Below the pieces are notes generated by a model that did not search any database, was not told the DNA's origin, and saw only the letters and a list, made by a program, of their open reading frames with translations. The position numbers and the translations under genes were made by a program. From Vibrio sp. UCD-FRSSP16_30 (GTDB lineage: Bacteria > Pseudomonadota > Gammaproteobacteria > Enterobacterales > Vibrionaceae): 64,000 nt of DNA. Below are positions 48,063 to 60,655 of this stretch, piece by piece; position 1 is the stretch's first letter; every line of letters begins with the position of its first letter. The DNA is taken from NCBI RefSeq assembly GCF_001676025.1, contig NZ_LZFW01000057.1:123119-187118 (forward strand), read 5' to 3'.

Positions 48063-48917
48063 ATGCACTCAGAATTCATCGTAGAAATGAACCAGCAAAA
48101 CTTCCAACAAATACTGGAAGGCTCCATGACCACCCCCGTTGTTGTTTACTTCTGGGCTCCAATGAGCCAAGAAAGTGCAGATCTTGTTCCTCAAATGCAG
48201 CAACTTGCTCAAAAATATGCAGGTGCATTTACTCTCGCGACGCTTAACTGCGAACAAGAACAGCAAATCGCTGGGCAATTTGGTGTTCAGGCTTTACCAA
48301 CTATAGCTTTATTCAATCAAGGACAAGCTGTTGATGGTCTGGGTGGCCCACAACCAATACAAGCTATTGAAGCCATGTTACAAAAGCATCTTCCTAGCCA
48401 AGATGAGTTGAACCTGCAACAAGCCCTCACATTAATGTCAGAGCAAAAATATGTTGAAGCATTAGCACTTTTTAATTCAGTGGCTGATGAGATGAAAAAT
48501 AAGGCTGAAGTTAAACTCGCGACAGCAGACTGCCTACTCGCCACCGCGCAGTTTAGTGAAGCTGAAGCGCTATTGAGTCGCATTCCACTTGAGTATCAAG
48601 ATAACTATTACAAAGGGTTAATTGCCAAACTCGAACTTCATGCTCAAGCCGCTAACAGCCCTGAAATTCAAGCGCTAGAAACGCAACTTGCCAATGATTC
48701 AAGCAATGCTCAAATCGCCAATGAACTGGCACTGCAATACCATGCAGTTAACCGTAGTGATGAAGCGCTAGAGCTGCTTTGGTCATTTATCTCTAAAGAG
48801 CTCGGTGTATTAGACGGTGAATTAAGAAAGACCTTTATGGATGTGTTATCGGCATTAGGCCAAGAAAATACAGTAGCAAAACAATACCGCAGACAGCTGT
48901 ACTCTATTCTTTACTAA
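48063..48917 (+). CDS. cnoX: chaperedoxin CnoX/YbbN-like (thioredoxin fold plus TPR)
   Basis: 284 residues: a thioredoxin-like domain (1-110) and a C-terminal TPR-like helical region (about 118-284). The active-site CxxC is replaced: the position reads WAPMSQES, with no cysteine, whereas E. coli CnoX has SxxC. It is therefore unlikely to do disulfide chemistry and should act as a holdase and GroEL/DnaK partner. AGGAAC precedes the ATG. Confidence 0.9.
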   Translation: MHSEFIVEMNQQNFQQILEGSMTTPVVVYFWAPMSQESADLVPQMQQLAQKYAGAFTLATLNCEQEQQIAGQFGVQALPTIALFNQGQAVDGLGGPQPIQAIEAMLQKHLPSQDELNLQQALTLMSEQKYVEALALFNSVADEMKNKAEVKLATADCLLATAQFSEAEALLSRIPLEYQDNYYKGLIAKLELHAQAANSPEIQALETQLANDSSNAQIANELALQYHAVNRSDEALELLWSFISKELGVLDGELRKTFMDVLSALGQENTVAKQYRRQLYSILY

Positions 48918-48948
48918 CCCTATTGAATATTAAAACCGTTATCCTATT

Positions 48949-48976
48949 AAGGCGTGATTATTTCACGCCTTTTTTC
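48949..48976 (+). terminator. terminator of cnoX
   Basis: AAGGCGTGA and TTCACGCCTT around TTA, followed by a run of TTTTTT, about 30 bases past the stop. Confidence 0.9.
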
Positions 48977-49074
48977 TTTTTATTGACGATACTTTTTCTT
49001 GTAGTTGGACATAGATTCAACAAAAAATAAGGTATAGTGAATGCTTAAATACTTTTACTTAGAGGAAAGTCAGT

Positions 49075-49998
49075 ATGGATTCAACCCTCATTACCATTGC
49101 TATTTTTATCGCATTGGCCGTTATCTTAATCATTTCTGGTATCAAAACTGTTCCTCAAGGGAGTAACTGGACCGTTGAACGTTTTGGTCGTTACACTAAA
49201 ACTCTTCAACCAGGACTTAACTTAATCGTTCCATTTATCGACTCTATCGGTAATAAAATCAACATGATGGAACGAGTGATGGATATTCCAGCTCAAGAAG
49301 TTATTTCAAAAGACAACGCCAATGTCACTATCGACGCCGTCTGTTTCGTGCAAGTTTTTGATGCGCCTAAAGCCGCTTATGAAGTTACCGAGCTTGAGCA
49401 TGCCATTCGCAACCTAACTCTAACCAATATTCGTACTGTTCTGGGCTCTATGGAGCTTGATGAAATGCTCAGCCAAAGAGACGTCATCAATACCCGCCTA
49501 CTGACTATTGTCGATGAAGCAACCAACCCATGGGGCGTTAAAGTTACCCGTATTGAAATTAAAGACGTGCAACCACCCGCGGATCTAACGGCGGCAATGA
49601 ATGCGCAGATGAAGGCTGAGCGTAACAAACGTGCTGAAGTACTAGAAGCGGAAGGCATCAGACAAGCTGAAATTCTAAAAGCTCAAGGTCACAAGCAATC
49701 TGAGATCCTAAAAGCAGAAGGTGAAAAGCAAGCAGCTATCTTACAAGCCGAAGCGCGTGAACGTTCTGCGGAAGCGGAAGCAAAGGCAACCACCATGGTG
49801 TCACAAGCCATTGCAGCCGGTGACATGCAAGCGGTGAACTACTTTATCGCGCAAGGTTATACCGATGCATTAAAAGCCATTGGCCAAGCTGAAAACGGCA
49901 AAGTCATTATGCTACCACTAGAAGCTACAGGGCTTATGGGCTCAATTGCCGGCGTAGCAGAAATGTTCAAAACCAGTAGCGACAAGGATAAAGCGTGA
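49075..49998 (+). CDS. qmcA: SPFH/band-7 membrane protein QmcA
   Basis: 307 residues. One N-terminal membrane helix ([17 protein letters not shown]), then the SPFH domain ([33 protein letters not shown]) and a coiled coil rich in Ala, Glu and Lys (about 190-245). It is a stomatin-like scaffold of the inner membrane. In E. coli qmcA is paired with ybbJ; here an NfeD-type gene overlaps its end by four bases. Confidence 0.94.
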   Translation: MDSTLITIAIFIALAVILIISGIKTVPQGSNWTVERFGRYTKTLQPGLNLIVPFIDSIGNKINMMERVMDIPAQEVISKDNANVTIDAVCFVQVFDAPKAAYEVTELEHAIRNLTLTNIRTVLGSMELDEMLSQRDVINTRLLTIVDEATNPWGVKVTRIEIKDVQPPADLTAAMNAQMKAERNKRAEVLEAEGIRQAEILKAQGHKQSEILKAEGEKQAAILQAEARERSAEAEAKATTMVSQAIAAGDMQAVNYFIAQGYTDALKAIGQAENGKVIMLPLEATGLMGSIAGVAEMFKTSSDKDKA

Positions 49999-50447
49999 TA
50001 GAACTGCTACAACAGGTTAATCACTGGCACTGGCTGGCGTTGGGTCTAGCACTACTCTGCTTTGAGTTGCTAGGCACTGCTGGCTATTTTCTGTGGCTGG
50101 GCATTTCAGCCTTAATCGTTGGCCTACTACTGACTCTTTTGCCACTTGGCTGGCAAATGCAGTGGATGAGTTTTGCCACCTTTAGCTTAGTAACCACTTG
50201 GCTATGGTGGCGATACCAAAAGGGCAAAGATAAGCAAGATGAGAAAACCACAACCTTAAATAAACGCTCGCAAAGTCTGATTGGTCAATTCACGACTCTG
50301 ACCGAAGATTTTCCCGTCGGAAAAGGCAGAATCCAACTAGGTGATACCTCTTGGTCTGCAGTGTCCGAGCAAAGCATAACCGCAGGCACGGCTGTGGAAG
50401 TGTATAAGGTGGAAGGGATAGTGCTGTATATACGAGTTAAGGGATAA
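49995..50447 (+). CDS. NfeD family membrane protein (YbbJ-like)
   Basis: 150 residues from a GTG start within the qmcA stop region. Two or three helices in the first 75 residues ([22 protein letters not shown]), then an OB-like domain ([29 protein letters not shown]). NfeD proteins pair with SPFH proteins and probably adjust their assembly or turnover. Coupled to qmcA. Confidence 0.9.
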   Translation: MIELLQQVNHWHWLALGLALLCFELLGTAGYFLWLGISALIVGLLLTLLPLGWQMQWMSFATFSLVTTWLWWRYQKGKDKQDEKTTTLNKRSQSLIGQFTTLTEDFPVGKGRIQLGDTSWSAVSEQSITAGTAVEVYKVEGIVLYIRVKG

Positions 50448-50453
50448 GGGAAC

Positions 50454-50520
50454 AGGACCTAGGTTGTAGATCCTGGGTTCTGGGTTCTGGGTTCTAGAAA
50501 CCTAGGTCCTAGAAGCCCAG
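50454..50520. repeat. heptad-repeat and inverted-repeat element
   Basis: AGGACCTAGGTT (50454-50465) and AACCTAGGTCCT (50499-50510) are a perfect 12-base inverted repeat. Between them GGGTTCT is repeated three times in tandem (about 50475-50495), and a CTGGGTTCT/AGAAGCCCAG pair overlaps. It fills most of the 86-base gap between the converging nfeD and ligA genes. It looks like a dispersed intergenic repeat and may also act as a transcription barrier. Confidence 0.7.
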
Positions 50521-50533
50521 CCCCTCAGCTATT

Positions 50534-52621
<2,088 letters not shown>

Positions 52622-52647
52622 TTACTGGGTGGTCAAATTACAAGTCA

Positions 52648-53703
52648 TTAAATAGTGCTAGCTTCTCGCGCTTTTTGACGATGCACAAAATCTTGAATTT
52701 GGCGTTTGAATGCGCTGATTCGTCCCGGAGTCATCAATGCACGTTTGTCATCCAATACATTTCCGCCTAGGTCATCAGCAATCATTTGCGCTGTAGTCAG
52801 CATAATCTTAAAGTTCTGCTCCGGATCGCCATAACTTGGAAGCGTCATGAAGAAGGAGATACCTTCGGTTGTAAACGTCTCAGGATCGTCGTGAGATAAC
52901 GTTCCAGGTTTTAGCATGTTCGCCACACTAAATAGCACCTTGCCAGTACCTGAGAGATCCGCATAACGATGATAAATATCCATAGGACCAAAATGAAGGC
53001 CATTTTGCTGCATGCTGTCAAAAAGCTCAGTGCCAACATACACCTGCTTTGGTGGCGCTTGAACGTGTAACACCAATACTTCCATTTCTGGCTCAGCCGG
53101 TTGTGCTTCTACCTTCTTAGGCTCGACTAATTCTGGCTCTGATTTCTCCAAACCCACCACCGTCATAGGGACAGGTTCTACTTCAGGCTCATTAAATGTT
53201 GTTGTGACTGATGGCACAGCTTCAACTTGCTCAGAAACATCAACATTCGGCTCTTTAGTCATAAAGGCCGAAGAGGACTCATTTTCATGCTTAGAATAAG
53301 CATCTGAGCTGATGGTGATTGTAGGCAGTTCTTCAGGGTAAACAGTGACAGAAGGTTTGACCTCTTCTGTGTGTTCTTTACTGAACTTATCATTTTGAGC
53401 CGTTTCTAGCAGCGGGTCGCCAATATCATCATCAAAACTTGAGAAACTTGGCTCTTTTTTATCGCTTTTTTGAGTAACCTTCACAACATCAAAGTCATCA
53501 TTAACTGATGTTGTTTCTTCTGCTGCTGAACTCTTTTTAGATACCGTTTCAGACTCAGATAGTGGTTCATCAGCGAGCTTGCTTAATGGTTTATCAGAAA
53601 ACCGTCCATTTTGTTCGCGTTTATTGGTCCACAAACCATGGACAAGTAGGCCAGCAATGGCTAACACACCTACAACTATTAATACGATTCGCAATTCCTG
53701 CAT
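52648..53703 (-). CDS. zipA: cell division protein ZipA
   Basis: 351 residues: an N-terminal membrane helix (LRIVLIVVGVLAIAGLLVHGL), a long charged linker rich in Glu, Pro, Thr and Ser (about 30-215) and a C-terminal FtsZ-binding domain (EVLVLHVQAPPKQVYVGTEL to the end). It tethers FtsZ to the membrane at the division site. Linker sequence is poorly conserved in the family, so its length is not informative. Placed before ligA as in E. coli. Confidence 0.95.
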   Translation of the reverse strand: MQELRIVLIVVGVLAIAGLLVHGLWTNKREQNGRFSDKPLSKLADEPLSESETVSKKSSAAEETTSVNDDFDVVKVTQKSDKKEPSFSSFDDDIGDPLLETAQNDKFSKEHTEEVKPSVTVYPEELPTITISSDAYSKHENESSSAFMTKEPNVDVSEQVEAVPSVTTTFNEPEVEPVPMTVVGLEKSEPELVEPKKVEAQPAEPEMEVLVLHVQAPPKQVYVGTELFDSMQQNGLHFGPMDIYHRYADLSGTGKVLFSVANMLKPGTLSHDDPETFTTEGISFFMTLPSYGDPEQNFKIMLTTAQMIADDLGGNVLDDKRALMTPGRISAFKRQIQDFVHRQKAREASTI

Positions 53704-53885
53704 TTTTTGCTCTCTGCTTTACTCTGGTGAGGCACCGAGATTAAGTGACTTAAAACTACTTTAACAAAACTCTGCAACAGAGTTGAACATTTTCACAGTA
53801 AGTATGTACTTTATGCTGTGATTTTGAACACGCTTTTCTTATATTAAGGCTAATCCGCTTCAAACACTGTAATTGGAAGAATAAG

Positions 53886-54641
53886 ATGCACCAAAATTTA
53901 AACCCAATGTCCGGTATCGGTTATTTTTTCTCTGGCTTCAAAATTGCGATGCAACCAGGGCTACGCCGCTATGTTTTCATGCCTCTACTTATCAACATCA
54001 TACTTGTTGGTGGGGCTCTATTTTATCTATTTAGCCATCTCAATCAATGGATTGAACACTGGATTGGCGCATTACCCGAATTTTTATCTTGGCTTAGCTA
54101 TATTCTATGGCCATTACTTGCTCTCACTATTTTAGCAACCTTTTCCTACTTCTTTAGCACTCTTGCTAACTTTATTGCCGCTCCCTTTAATGGACTGCTT
54201 GCCGAAAAGGTTGAACAACAACTAAGCCCAGAAGGCATGATAGATCAAAGTGTGGCTGAGTTAATCAAAGATGTCCCAAGAATATTAGCTCGCGAATGGC
54301 GAAAAATTGTTTATCTACTGCCAAAAGCCATCGGATTGTTCCTGTTATTACTGATCCCTGCATTTGGTCAAACCGTTGCTCCTTTTGTCTGGTTTATTTT
54401 CACCAGTTGGATGCTCGCTATACAATATTGTGACTACCCATTTGATAACCACAAGGTCGATTTCAACTCAATGAGATTTGCTCTTAAAGCAAAGCAGGGT
54501 AAAGCATACGGTTACGGTGCAATGGTCACCATATTTACCTCTATTCCCCTTTTGAACCTCATTATAATGCCTGTTGCTGTCTGTGGTGCAACGCTAATGT
54601 GGGTCACTGAGTTTAAACAACATCAAAAGGTTAGCTATTAG
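53886..54641 (+). CDS. cysZ: sulfate transporter CysZ
   Basis: 251 residues with four to five hydrophobic segments and the family pattern GIGYFFSGFKIAMQPGLRRY at the start and NFIAAPFNGLLAEKVE in the middle. CysZ brings sulfate into the cell for cysteine synthesis. Divergent from zipA and upstream of cysK, as in E. coli, so product and function agree with the neighbourhood. Confidence 0.95.
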   Translation: MHQNLNPMSGIGYFFSGFKIAMQPGLRRYVFMPLLINIILVGGALFYLFSHLNQWIEHWIGALPEFLSWLSYILWPLLALTILATFSYFFSTLANFIAAPFNGLLAEKVEQQLSPEGMIDQSVAELIKDVPRILAREWRKIVYLLPKAIGLFLLLLIPAFGQTVAPFVWFIFTSWMLAIQYCDYPFDNHKVDFNSMRFALKAKQGKAYGYGAMVTIFTSIPLLNLIIMPVAVCGATLMWVTEFKQHQKVSY

Positions 54642-54773
54642 TTATAACATTTTATTCCTTGGTCTTATGCGCAATGACCCTTATTCTAGTTGGGTAGAAT
54701 TCGCTTAAACGAATCACTCAACTAATTGATTCACACTAATATAATTAATGTGTTAACGCAAAAGGAAGCTAGC

Positions 54774-55739
54774 ATGAGCAAGATTTACGATGACAACTCA
54801 CTCACTATTGGTAACACACCTCTAGTTCGTTTAAACCGCGTAAGTAACGGTAACGTTCTTGCTAAAATTGAAGCTCGTAACCCTAGCTTTAGTGTGAAAT
54901 GTCGTATTGGTGCCAACATGGTTTGGGAAGCAGAGAAATCTGGCGCTCTTAAACAAGGTATCGAACTTGTCGAACCTACCAGTGGTAATACTGGTGTTGC
55001 TCTTGCTTTTGTTGCAGCCGCTCGCGGTTACAAGCTAACACTGACTATGCCTGAATCAATGAGTCTTGAACGTCGTAAACTGCTTAAAGCTCTGGGTGCG
55101 AACCTAGTTCTAACAGAAGCGGCCAAAGGCATGAATGGCGCAATTGCAAAAGCGGAAGAAATTGTTGCGCAAAAGCCAGAGACAACTCTTCTTCTACAAC
55201 AATTTAACAACCCAGCTAACCCTGCTATCCATGAAAAAACCACTGGCCCTGAACTTTGGGAAGCAACAGATGGTGAAATTGACGTACTGGTATCAGGTGT
55301 TGGTACGGGCGGTACTATTACAGGTACCAGCCGTTACCTTAAATCTAAGGGCAAAGCGATTACTTCTGTTGCAGTAGAACCTGCAGAATCTCCGGTAATT
55401 AGCCAAGTTCTAGCGGGTAAAGATATTCAACCTGCTCCACATAAGATTCAAGGTATTGGTGCTGGATTCATCCCTGGCAACCTAGATTTAGAGCTTGTCG
55501 ATAAAGTTGTGACCGTAACTTCAGATGAAGCGATTGAAATGGCGAAACGACTAATGGAAGAAGAAGGCATCTTAGCCGGCATCTCTTCTGGTGCAGCCGT
55601 TGTTGCAGCAAACAAAATTGCCGAACTACCTGAATTTAAAGGGAAAACTATTGTTACAGTATTGCCTAGTTCAGGTGAGCGTTACCTAAGTACTGCTCTA
55701 TTTGCTGGTATCTTTACTGAAAAAGAAAATCAACAATAA
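54774..55739 (+). CDS. cysK: cysteine synthase A (O-acetylserine sulfhydrylase)
   Basis: 321 residues from ATG 54774 ([20 protein letters not shown]) with AAAGGAAG ahead; the frame is open upstream from a TTG at 54726. The PLP lysine is in [14 protein letters not shown] (about 42), the substrate loop is [13 protein letters not shown], and the PLP phosphate loop is [13 protein letters not shown]. It makes cysteine from O-acetylserine and sulfide. Between cysZ and the PTS genes as in E. coli. Confidence 0.97.
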   Translation: MSKIYDDNSLTIGNTPLVRLNRVSNGNVLAKIEARNPSFSVKCRIGANMVWEAEKSGALKQGIELVEPTSGNTGVALAFVAAARGYKLTLTMPESMSLERRKLLKALGANLVLTEAAKGMNGAIAKAEEIVAQKPETTLLLQQFNNPANPAIHEKTTGPELWEATDGEIDVLVSGVGTGGTITGTSRYLKSKGKAITSVAVEPAESPVISQVLAGKDIQPAPHKIQGIGAGFIPGNLDLELVDKVVTVTSDEAIEMAKRLMEEEGILAGISSGAAVVAANKIAELPEFKGKTIVTVLPSSGERYLSTALFAGIFTEKENQQ

Positions 55740-55776
55740 CCGCAAAAAAACTGTGCTCAAATCAAATTTTCCATCA

Positions 55777-55803
55777 AAAAAGCCCCTTTTAGGGGCTTTT
55801 TTA
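55777..55803 (+). terminator. terminator of cysK
   Basis: AAAAGCCCC and GGGGCTTTT around TTTTA with six T residues following. It separates cysK from ptsH. Confidence 0.92.
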
Positions 55804-55982
55804 TTGATTAGTAGTCAGCTTTTGGTACTATTTCTAAGCTTTATTTTTTAGTTCAAAATAAAAGAAGCAATTATTTAGGCTGTCTATAAAAGTCATAAGA
55901 ACTTACACAGCCGAGATCCTGAGCCTAACTTTCTAGCCGCTCAGGATTATAAACATAATCTAATATCAACGGGGTATATCAC

Positions 55983-56240
55983 ATGTACGAGAAGCAAGTA
56001 GAAATCACAGCAGAAAATGGTCTTCACACTCGCCCAGCAGCGCAGTTTGTTAAAGAAGCTAAAGCATTTGATGCAGATATCACTGTAACTTCTAACGGTA
56101 AAAGCGCTAGCGCAAAAAGCCTATTCAAGCTTCAAACTCTAGGTCTAGTAAAAGGCACTATGGTCACTATTTCAGCTGAAGGTTCACAAGCTACAGAAGC
56201 TGTAGACCACTTAGTTGCTCTAATGGATGAGTTACACTAA
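55983..56240 (+). CDS. ptsH: phosphocarrier protein HPr
   Basis: 85 residues. The phosphohistidine is His-15 in [16 protein letters not shown], and the Ser-46 region reads [12 protein letters not shown]. It passes phosphate from enzyme I to the IIA proteins. First of ptsH-ptsI-crr, with a 177-base upstream gap after the cysK terminator that should hold the pts promoters. Confidence 0.98.
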   Translation: MYEKQVEITAENGLHTRPAAQFVKEAKAFDADITVTSNGKSASAKSLFKLQTLGLVKGTMVTISAEGSQATEAVDHLVALMDELH

Positions 56241-56360
56241 GAGATAACTATTTTAGTATTTAGAGCCACTTTGTTGTTACCAACCAAGTGGCTTTATTAA
56301 AATAGCCTCTAAGCTAACAATTCGTTACCCGCCCACTTATGACCAAGTTAAGGTAAAGCT

Positions 56361-58085
56361 ATGATCTCAGGCATTCTAGCGTCTCCAGGTATTGCTTTTG
56401 GTAAAGCACTACTACTTCAAGAAGATGAAATCGTTCTAAACAAAAACAAAATCTCTGCCGACCAAGTAGAAGCTGAAGTACAGCGTTTTTATGATGCTCG
56501 TAACAAATCAGCGGCTCAACTTGAAATCGTCAGACAAAAAGCTCTAGAAACTTTCGGTGAAGAAAAAGAAGCGATCTTTGAAGGTCACATTATGCTTCTT
56601 GAAGATGAAGAACTGGAAGAAGAGATTCTTACTCTTATCAAGGGCGATAAGCTTTCTGCAGACTTTGCAATTTACTCAGTAATCGAAGAACAAGCGGTAG
56701 CGCTTGAGTCTTTAGATGACGAATACTTAAAAGAACGTGCAACTGACATTCGTGATATCGGCACTCGCTTTGTAAAAAATGCGCTTGGTATCAACATTGT
56801 ATCTCTAGCGGATATCAATGAAGAAGTCATCCTTGTTGCTTACGATCTTACTCCCTCTGAAACAGCGCAAATTAATCTAGATTACGTTCTTGGTTTTGCC
56901 TGTGACATTGGCGGCCGTACGTCTCATACCTCAATCATGGCGCGCTCACTTGAGCTTCCTGCAATTGTGGGTACTAACGACATCACTAAACAAGTGAAAA
57001 ACGGCGACATGCTTATTCTGGATGCGATGAATAATAAAATCATCATCAATCCAACTGAAGCTGAACTAACAGAAGCTCAGCAAATTCGTGATCAATTCAT
57101 AGCTGATAAAGCTGAACTTGCGAAACTAAAAGACTTGCCAGCCATTACTCTTGATGGCCATCAAGTAGAAGTATGTGGCAACATTGGTACTGTTAAAGAT
57201 TGTGACGGTATTGTTCGCAACGGTGGTGAAGGTGTTGGTCTTTACCGTACTGAATTCCTATTTATGGATCGTACAGCACTGCCTACTGAAGAAGAACAGT
57301 ACCAAGCGTATAAAGAAGTCGCAGAATCTGTAAATGGCCACACTGTGATTATCCGTACTATGGATATTGGCGGTGATAAAGATCTACCTTATATGGATCT
57401 ACCACAAGAAATGAACCCATTTCTTGGCTGGCGTGCTATCCGTATCAGCTTAGATCGTCGTGAAATTTTACGTGATCAGCTGCGTGGTATCCTTCGTGCA
57501 TCAGCACACGGTACACTACGCATCATGTTCCCTATGATTATTTCTGTTGAAGAAATCCGTGAACTGAAAGCCGCTATCGAAGAGTACAAAGCAGAACTTC
57601 GCTCTGAAGGTCTGGCTTTTGATGAAGAAATTGAAATTGGCGTGATGGTAGAAACTCCTGCCGCAGCTGCAATTGCTCATCACCTAGCAAAAGAAGTTTC
57701 TTTCTTTAGTATTGGTACAAATGACTTAACTCAGTATACTCTAGCAGTAGACCGTGGTAATGAGCTTATTTCTCATCTATACAATCCACTATCACCAGCA
57801 GTACTTACTGTTATTAAACAGGTGATTGACGCTTCTCACAAGGAAGGTAAGTGGACTGGAATGTGTGGTGAATTAGCGGGCGATGAACGCGCAACACTTC
57901 TTCTACTAGGTATGGGTCTAGATGAGTTCTCAATGAGCGGCATCTCTATCCCTGCAGTGAAGAAAGTAATTCGTAATGCAAATTTCTCAGAAGTAAAAGC
58001 AATGGCAGAGGAAGCTCTGCAAATGCCAACTGCTGCAGAAATTGAAGCGCACGTAGCGAAATTTATCGCGGATAAAACAAACTAA
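56361..58085 (+). CDS. ptsI: PTS enzyme I
   Basis: 574 residues. The phosphohistidine is in [17 protein letters not shown] (about 189). The PEP-binding domain has [26 protein letters not shown] and the catalytic MCGELAGDE. It takes phosphate from PEP and gives it to HPr. A 120-base gap follows ptsH and 40 bases precede crr. Confidence 0.98.
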   Translation: MISGILASPGIAFGKALLLQEDEIVLNKNKISADQVEAEVQRFYDARNKSAAQLEIVRQKALETFGEEKEAIFEGHIMLLEDEELEEEILTLIKGDKLSADFAIYSVIEEQAVALESLDDEYLKERATDIRDIGTRFVKNALGINIVSLADINEEVILVAYDLTPSETAQINLDYVLGFACDIGGRTSHTSIMARSLELPAIVGTNDITKQVKNGDMLILDAMNNKIIINPTEAELTEAQQIRDQFIADKAELAKLKDLPAITLDGHQVEVCGNIGTVKDCDGIVRNGGEGVGLYRTEFLFMDRTALPTEEEQYQAYKEVAESVNGHTVIIRTMDIGGDKDLPYMDLPQEMNPFLGWRAIRISLDRREILRDQLRGILRASAHGTLRIMFPMIISVEEIRELKAAIEEYKAELRSEGLAFDEEIEIGVMVETPAAAAIAHHLAKEVSFFSIGTNDLTQYTLAVDRGNELISHLYNPLSPAVLTVIKQVIDASHKEGKWTGMCGELAGDERATLLLLGMGLDEFSMSGISIPAVKKVIRNANFSEVKAMAEEALQMPTAAEIEAHVAKFIADKTN

Positions 58086-58125
58086 TAATATAATTTAATA
58101 GATATAAACTGCTTAGGAGCATGTA

Positions 58126-58635
58126 ATGGGTCTGTTTGACAAACTTAAGAAGCTGGTATCGGACGAAGGCAACACTGCAGGTTCAATCGAAATCATTTCA
58201 CCTCTTTCTGGTGAGATCGTTAACATTGAAGATGTGCCAGATGTAGTTTTCGCTGAAAAAATCGTTGGTGACGGCATCGCTATCAAACCAACAGGCAACA
58301 AAATTGTTGCTCCAGTGAATGGTACTATTGGTAAGATTTTTGAAACCAACCATGCGTTCTCTATCGAATCTACTGACGGTATCGAACTATTCGTTCACTT
58401 CGGTATTGATACTGTTGAACTGAAGGGTGAAGGTTTCACTCGCATCGGTTCTGAAGGCCAAGAAGTAAAAGCTGGCGACACTATCATTGAGTTTGACCTT
58501 GCATTCCTAGAAGAGAAAGCAAAATCGACTCTAACTCCAGTTGTTATTTCTAACATGGACGAAATCAAAGAGCTTAATAAGCTTTCTGGTGCTGTTACTG
58601 TTGGTGAAACTCCAGTACTACGCGTAACTAAGTAA
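58126..58635 (+). CDS. crr: glucose-specific PTS component EIIA (Crr)
   Basis: 169 residues. Active-site histidines are in [11 protein letters not shown] (about 75) and [17 protein letters not shown] (about 90). It phosphorylates IIB domains of glucose-type transporters and controls adenylate cyclase and inducer exclusion. As NagE in this window lacks its own IIA, Crr is the probable donor for GlcNAc uptake. Confidence 0.98.
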   Translation: MGLFDKLKKLVSDEGNTAGSIEIISPLSGEIVNIEDVPDVVFAEKIVGDGIAIKPTGNKIVAPVNGTIGKIFETNHAFSIESTDGIELFVHFGIDTVELKGEGFTRIGSEGQEVKAGDTIIEFDLAFLEEKAKSTLTPVVISNMDEIKELNKLSGAVTVGETPVLRVTK

Positions 58636-58659
58636 TTACTACTTAGATTCAAGCGAATA

Positions 58660-58687
58660 AAAACGCAGCCATTGGCTGCGTTTTTTT
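58660..58687. terminator. terminator of crr
   Basis: AAAACGCAGCC and GGCTGCGTTTT with two loop bases, followed by seven T residues on plus. It also faces the converging peroxidase gene. Confidence 0.9.
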
Positions 58688-58726
58688 ATACCTAAAATAA
58701 AGCGACTGTACCGTATTAAGCAAAAC

Positions 58727-59635
58727 TTAAACGATAGCAAGGCTCTTAAGCATGTTATCACTAGGTGCAAAGAAGTATGCGCCTGTCACTGCTTTAGTGT
58801 ATTCAAGAAGTTGGTCAGTTTCGCCGTCGACTTGACCGTACATGCTTTCTAACATCGCAGTGAAGTTGTGCAGCGTATGACAGTAAGCAATGAACAGCAG
58901 ACCATGTTCCGCTGACACTGTGCCGTATGGCAAGCTATGGCGAACAATCTTAAGTCCTTTACCTTCTTCTTTAATATCAACACGTCCTACGTGAGAGTGT
59001 GCTGCGACATCATCAAGCTCGATAGAGTCTTCTTTAGTGCGACCAATGATTTTCTCTTGTTGTTTAACTGAAAGCGCATTCCATGCTGGTAATGAATGTT
59101 CAAAACGCTGAACCATCACATAACTACCACCAGCAAACGGACCGTCAGCGACTAATGCCACTTCCGTTCTGTCGGCTGCGCCTGCAGGGTTTTCAGTGCC
59201 ATCAATAAAGCCCGTCATATCACGAGAATCAAGGTAGCGGTATGAATACGTCTCATCAACGATAACGGCATCTTCAGAGATTTCTAGCATCAGTTTACGC
59301 AGCAAGAAAAAGTGCAGATCATGACGAGTAGAGTGACAATGCAACAAGATGTCAGCTTCTGTTGTTGGCGCTACTTTGTCATTGCACTCAAGAACTGGAA
59401 ATGGAATTAGCTCACTTGGCAATTCTTCGTTTAAGCTACTAGCCCAAAACTGGTGTGAAAATGCCACACTGGTGGCTAAGTTTGCACCAGGTTGATTAGA
59501 GTTTATGTCACCTACCCACTCAGCTACTTGCTGTAACGCTTTTAATACTTTGTTTTTATCGCCAGTCGCCTTTATAAGAACATATAAGGCAAATGGGTTC
59601 GGCTCTGGAACTATCGCGGCTTGAGGTTGAATCAT
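58727..59635 (-). CDS. Dyp-type heme peroxidase (YfeX-like)
   Basis: 302 residues from ATG 59635 (MIQPQAAIVPEPNPF), chosen for the GGAG ahead; the frame is open to 59686. The Dyp signature GFIDGTENP (catalytic Asp, about 143-151) and the heme-ligand region HSHVGRVD are present. No signal peptide, so it is cytoplasmic. It resembles E. coli YfeX, which also lies near crr. It uses peroxide to oxidise porphyrin-type and dye substrates; the natural substrate is not known. Confidence 0.9.
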   Translation of the reverse strand: MIQPQAAIVPEPNPFALYVLIKATGDKNKVLKALQQVAEWVGDINSNQPGANLATSVAFSHQFWASSLNEELPSELIPFPVLECNDKVAPTTEADILLHCHSTRHDLHFFLLRKLMLEISEDAVIVDETYSYRYLDSRDMTGFIDGTENPAGAADRTEVALVADGPFAGGSYVMVQRFEHSLPAWNALSVKQQEKIIGRTKEDSIELDDVAAHSHVGRVDIKEEGKGLKIVRHSLPYGTVSAEHGLLFIAYCHTLHNFTAMLESMYGQVDGETDQLLEYTKAVTGAYFFAPSDNMLKSLAIV

Positions 59636-59725
59636 GTTTACTCCATCCAAACTAATTATAAAAATATTGAGGTTTGTACCAATCACAATGCGTCATTAAG
59701 TTTTATTTATTGACTACGATTAGTA

Positions 59726-60184
59726 TTAATGACCTTTAAAGCAATCTTTCACTCGTCGACTATTAAATAGATAGATAATAATCCAACTTAATCCGACAAC
59801 TGATAGCGATCCACCCCAACTAAATTGGCCATGCTGTAGTGAAATATAATACAGCTCAAAAGACAGCTGCACTATCGCAATTAAAACGGTGACTGGGCGT
59901 CCAAGCTTAATGAGCTTGTTTAACCACTGTCGATCTGGAGAACGTAATTCCATTACCCACATCAATAACAGGCAGGGAACTCCCATCGCCATTATGGTGT
60001 ATAAACCAGAAGAATTCGGATAGATCATTGCTAAGATATCGCTACCTTTATCTCGGGTCGCAGCGGCCATAACAAAAACTATCCATCCCCTAGCTAAAAA
60101 TAGCCAACATAGCCATAACCAGTAGGGTGCCTTAAGGTAGCCATTTTTATCATACTCTTCAATTAAGTAGCGCACACTGTCCAC
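59726..60184 (-). CDS. DUF2919 family membrane protein (YfeZ-like)
   Basis: 152 residues with four hydrophobic segments and the start YDKNGYLKAPYWLWLCWLFLARGW, which is the DUF2919 signature. It is an inner-membrane protein of unknown function. E. coli yfeZ is likewise next to the YfeX peroxidase gene. The peroxidase gene follows on the same strand after 90 bases. Confidence 0.82.
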   Translation of the reverse strand: MDSVRYLIEEYDKNGYLKAPYWLWLCWLFLARGWIVFVMAAATRDKGSDILAMIYPNSSGLYTIMAMGVPCLLLMWVMELRSPDRQWLNKLIKLGRPVTVLIAIVQLSFELYYISLQHGQFSWGGSLSVVGLSWIIIYLFNSRRVKDCFKGH

Positions 60185-60252
60185 TTTCTCTTGAGGTAAT
60201 TATTTACATTTAAAGGCATAATTAATGTTATCACTTTACTTACTAAATATTT

Positions 60253-60594
60253 ATGAAGAAGAACAATACGTCAGTTTCAACGCAGACTCAGCAACAAGCC
60301 ATGCAAGTTGCAAAATCGACTCAAAAACCAGGGCAAACAAAAGAGCAAACTAAGCTTATTGCGCAAGGTATTGAAAAAGGCATTGCTGAATACAAAAAAC
60401 GTGAAAAGCAAAAATCCCGCGATGCGAGTAAATTCAAAAAGAAAGAGCTTAAGAAAAAGCAAAGCACTTCTCAAGCAGAGATCACCGAAGTAGACGAAAA
60501 AACGCCTTCAGAGACAAACTCGCGATTACCTTGGGTACTATTGTTGGTCAGCTGGCTTGGTTTTATTGGTTACACTGTGCTCATTGCGCATTAA
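60253..60594 (+). CDS. DUF2956 family protein, single-pass tail anchor
   Basis: 113 residues: a charged, low-complexity N-terminal part rich in Lys, Gln and Ser (KPGQTKEQTKLIAQGIEKGI, then KKRE and KKKELKKK), and a C-terminal membrane helix (WVLLLVSWLGFIGYTVLIAH). That layout fits DUF2956. It should be a tail-anchored inner-membrane protein with a basic cytoplasmic domain. Function unknown. Confidence 0.75.
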   Translation: MKKNNTSVSTQTQQQAMQVAKSTQKPGQTKEQTKLIAQGIEKGIAEYKKREKQKSRDASKFKKKELKKKQSTSQAEITEVDEKTPSETNSRLPWVLLLVSWLGFIGYTVLIAH

Positions 60595-60655
60595 AGCCCG
60601 TTTAAAAACAACTAAAGCACTAATATACAGCAACTTAGAGCACTTATGCTGAAAG

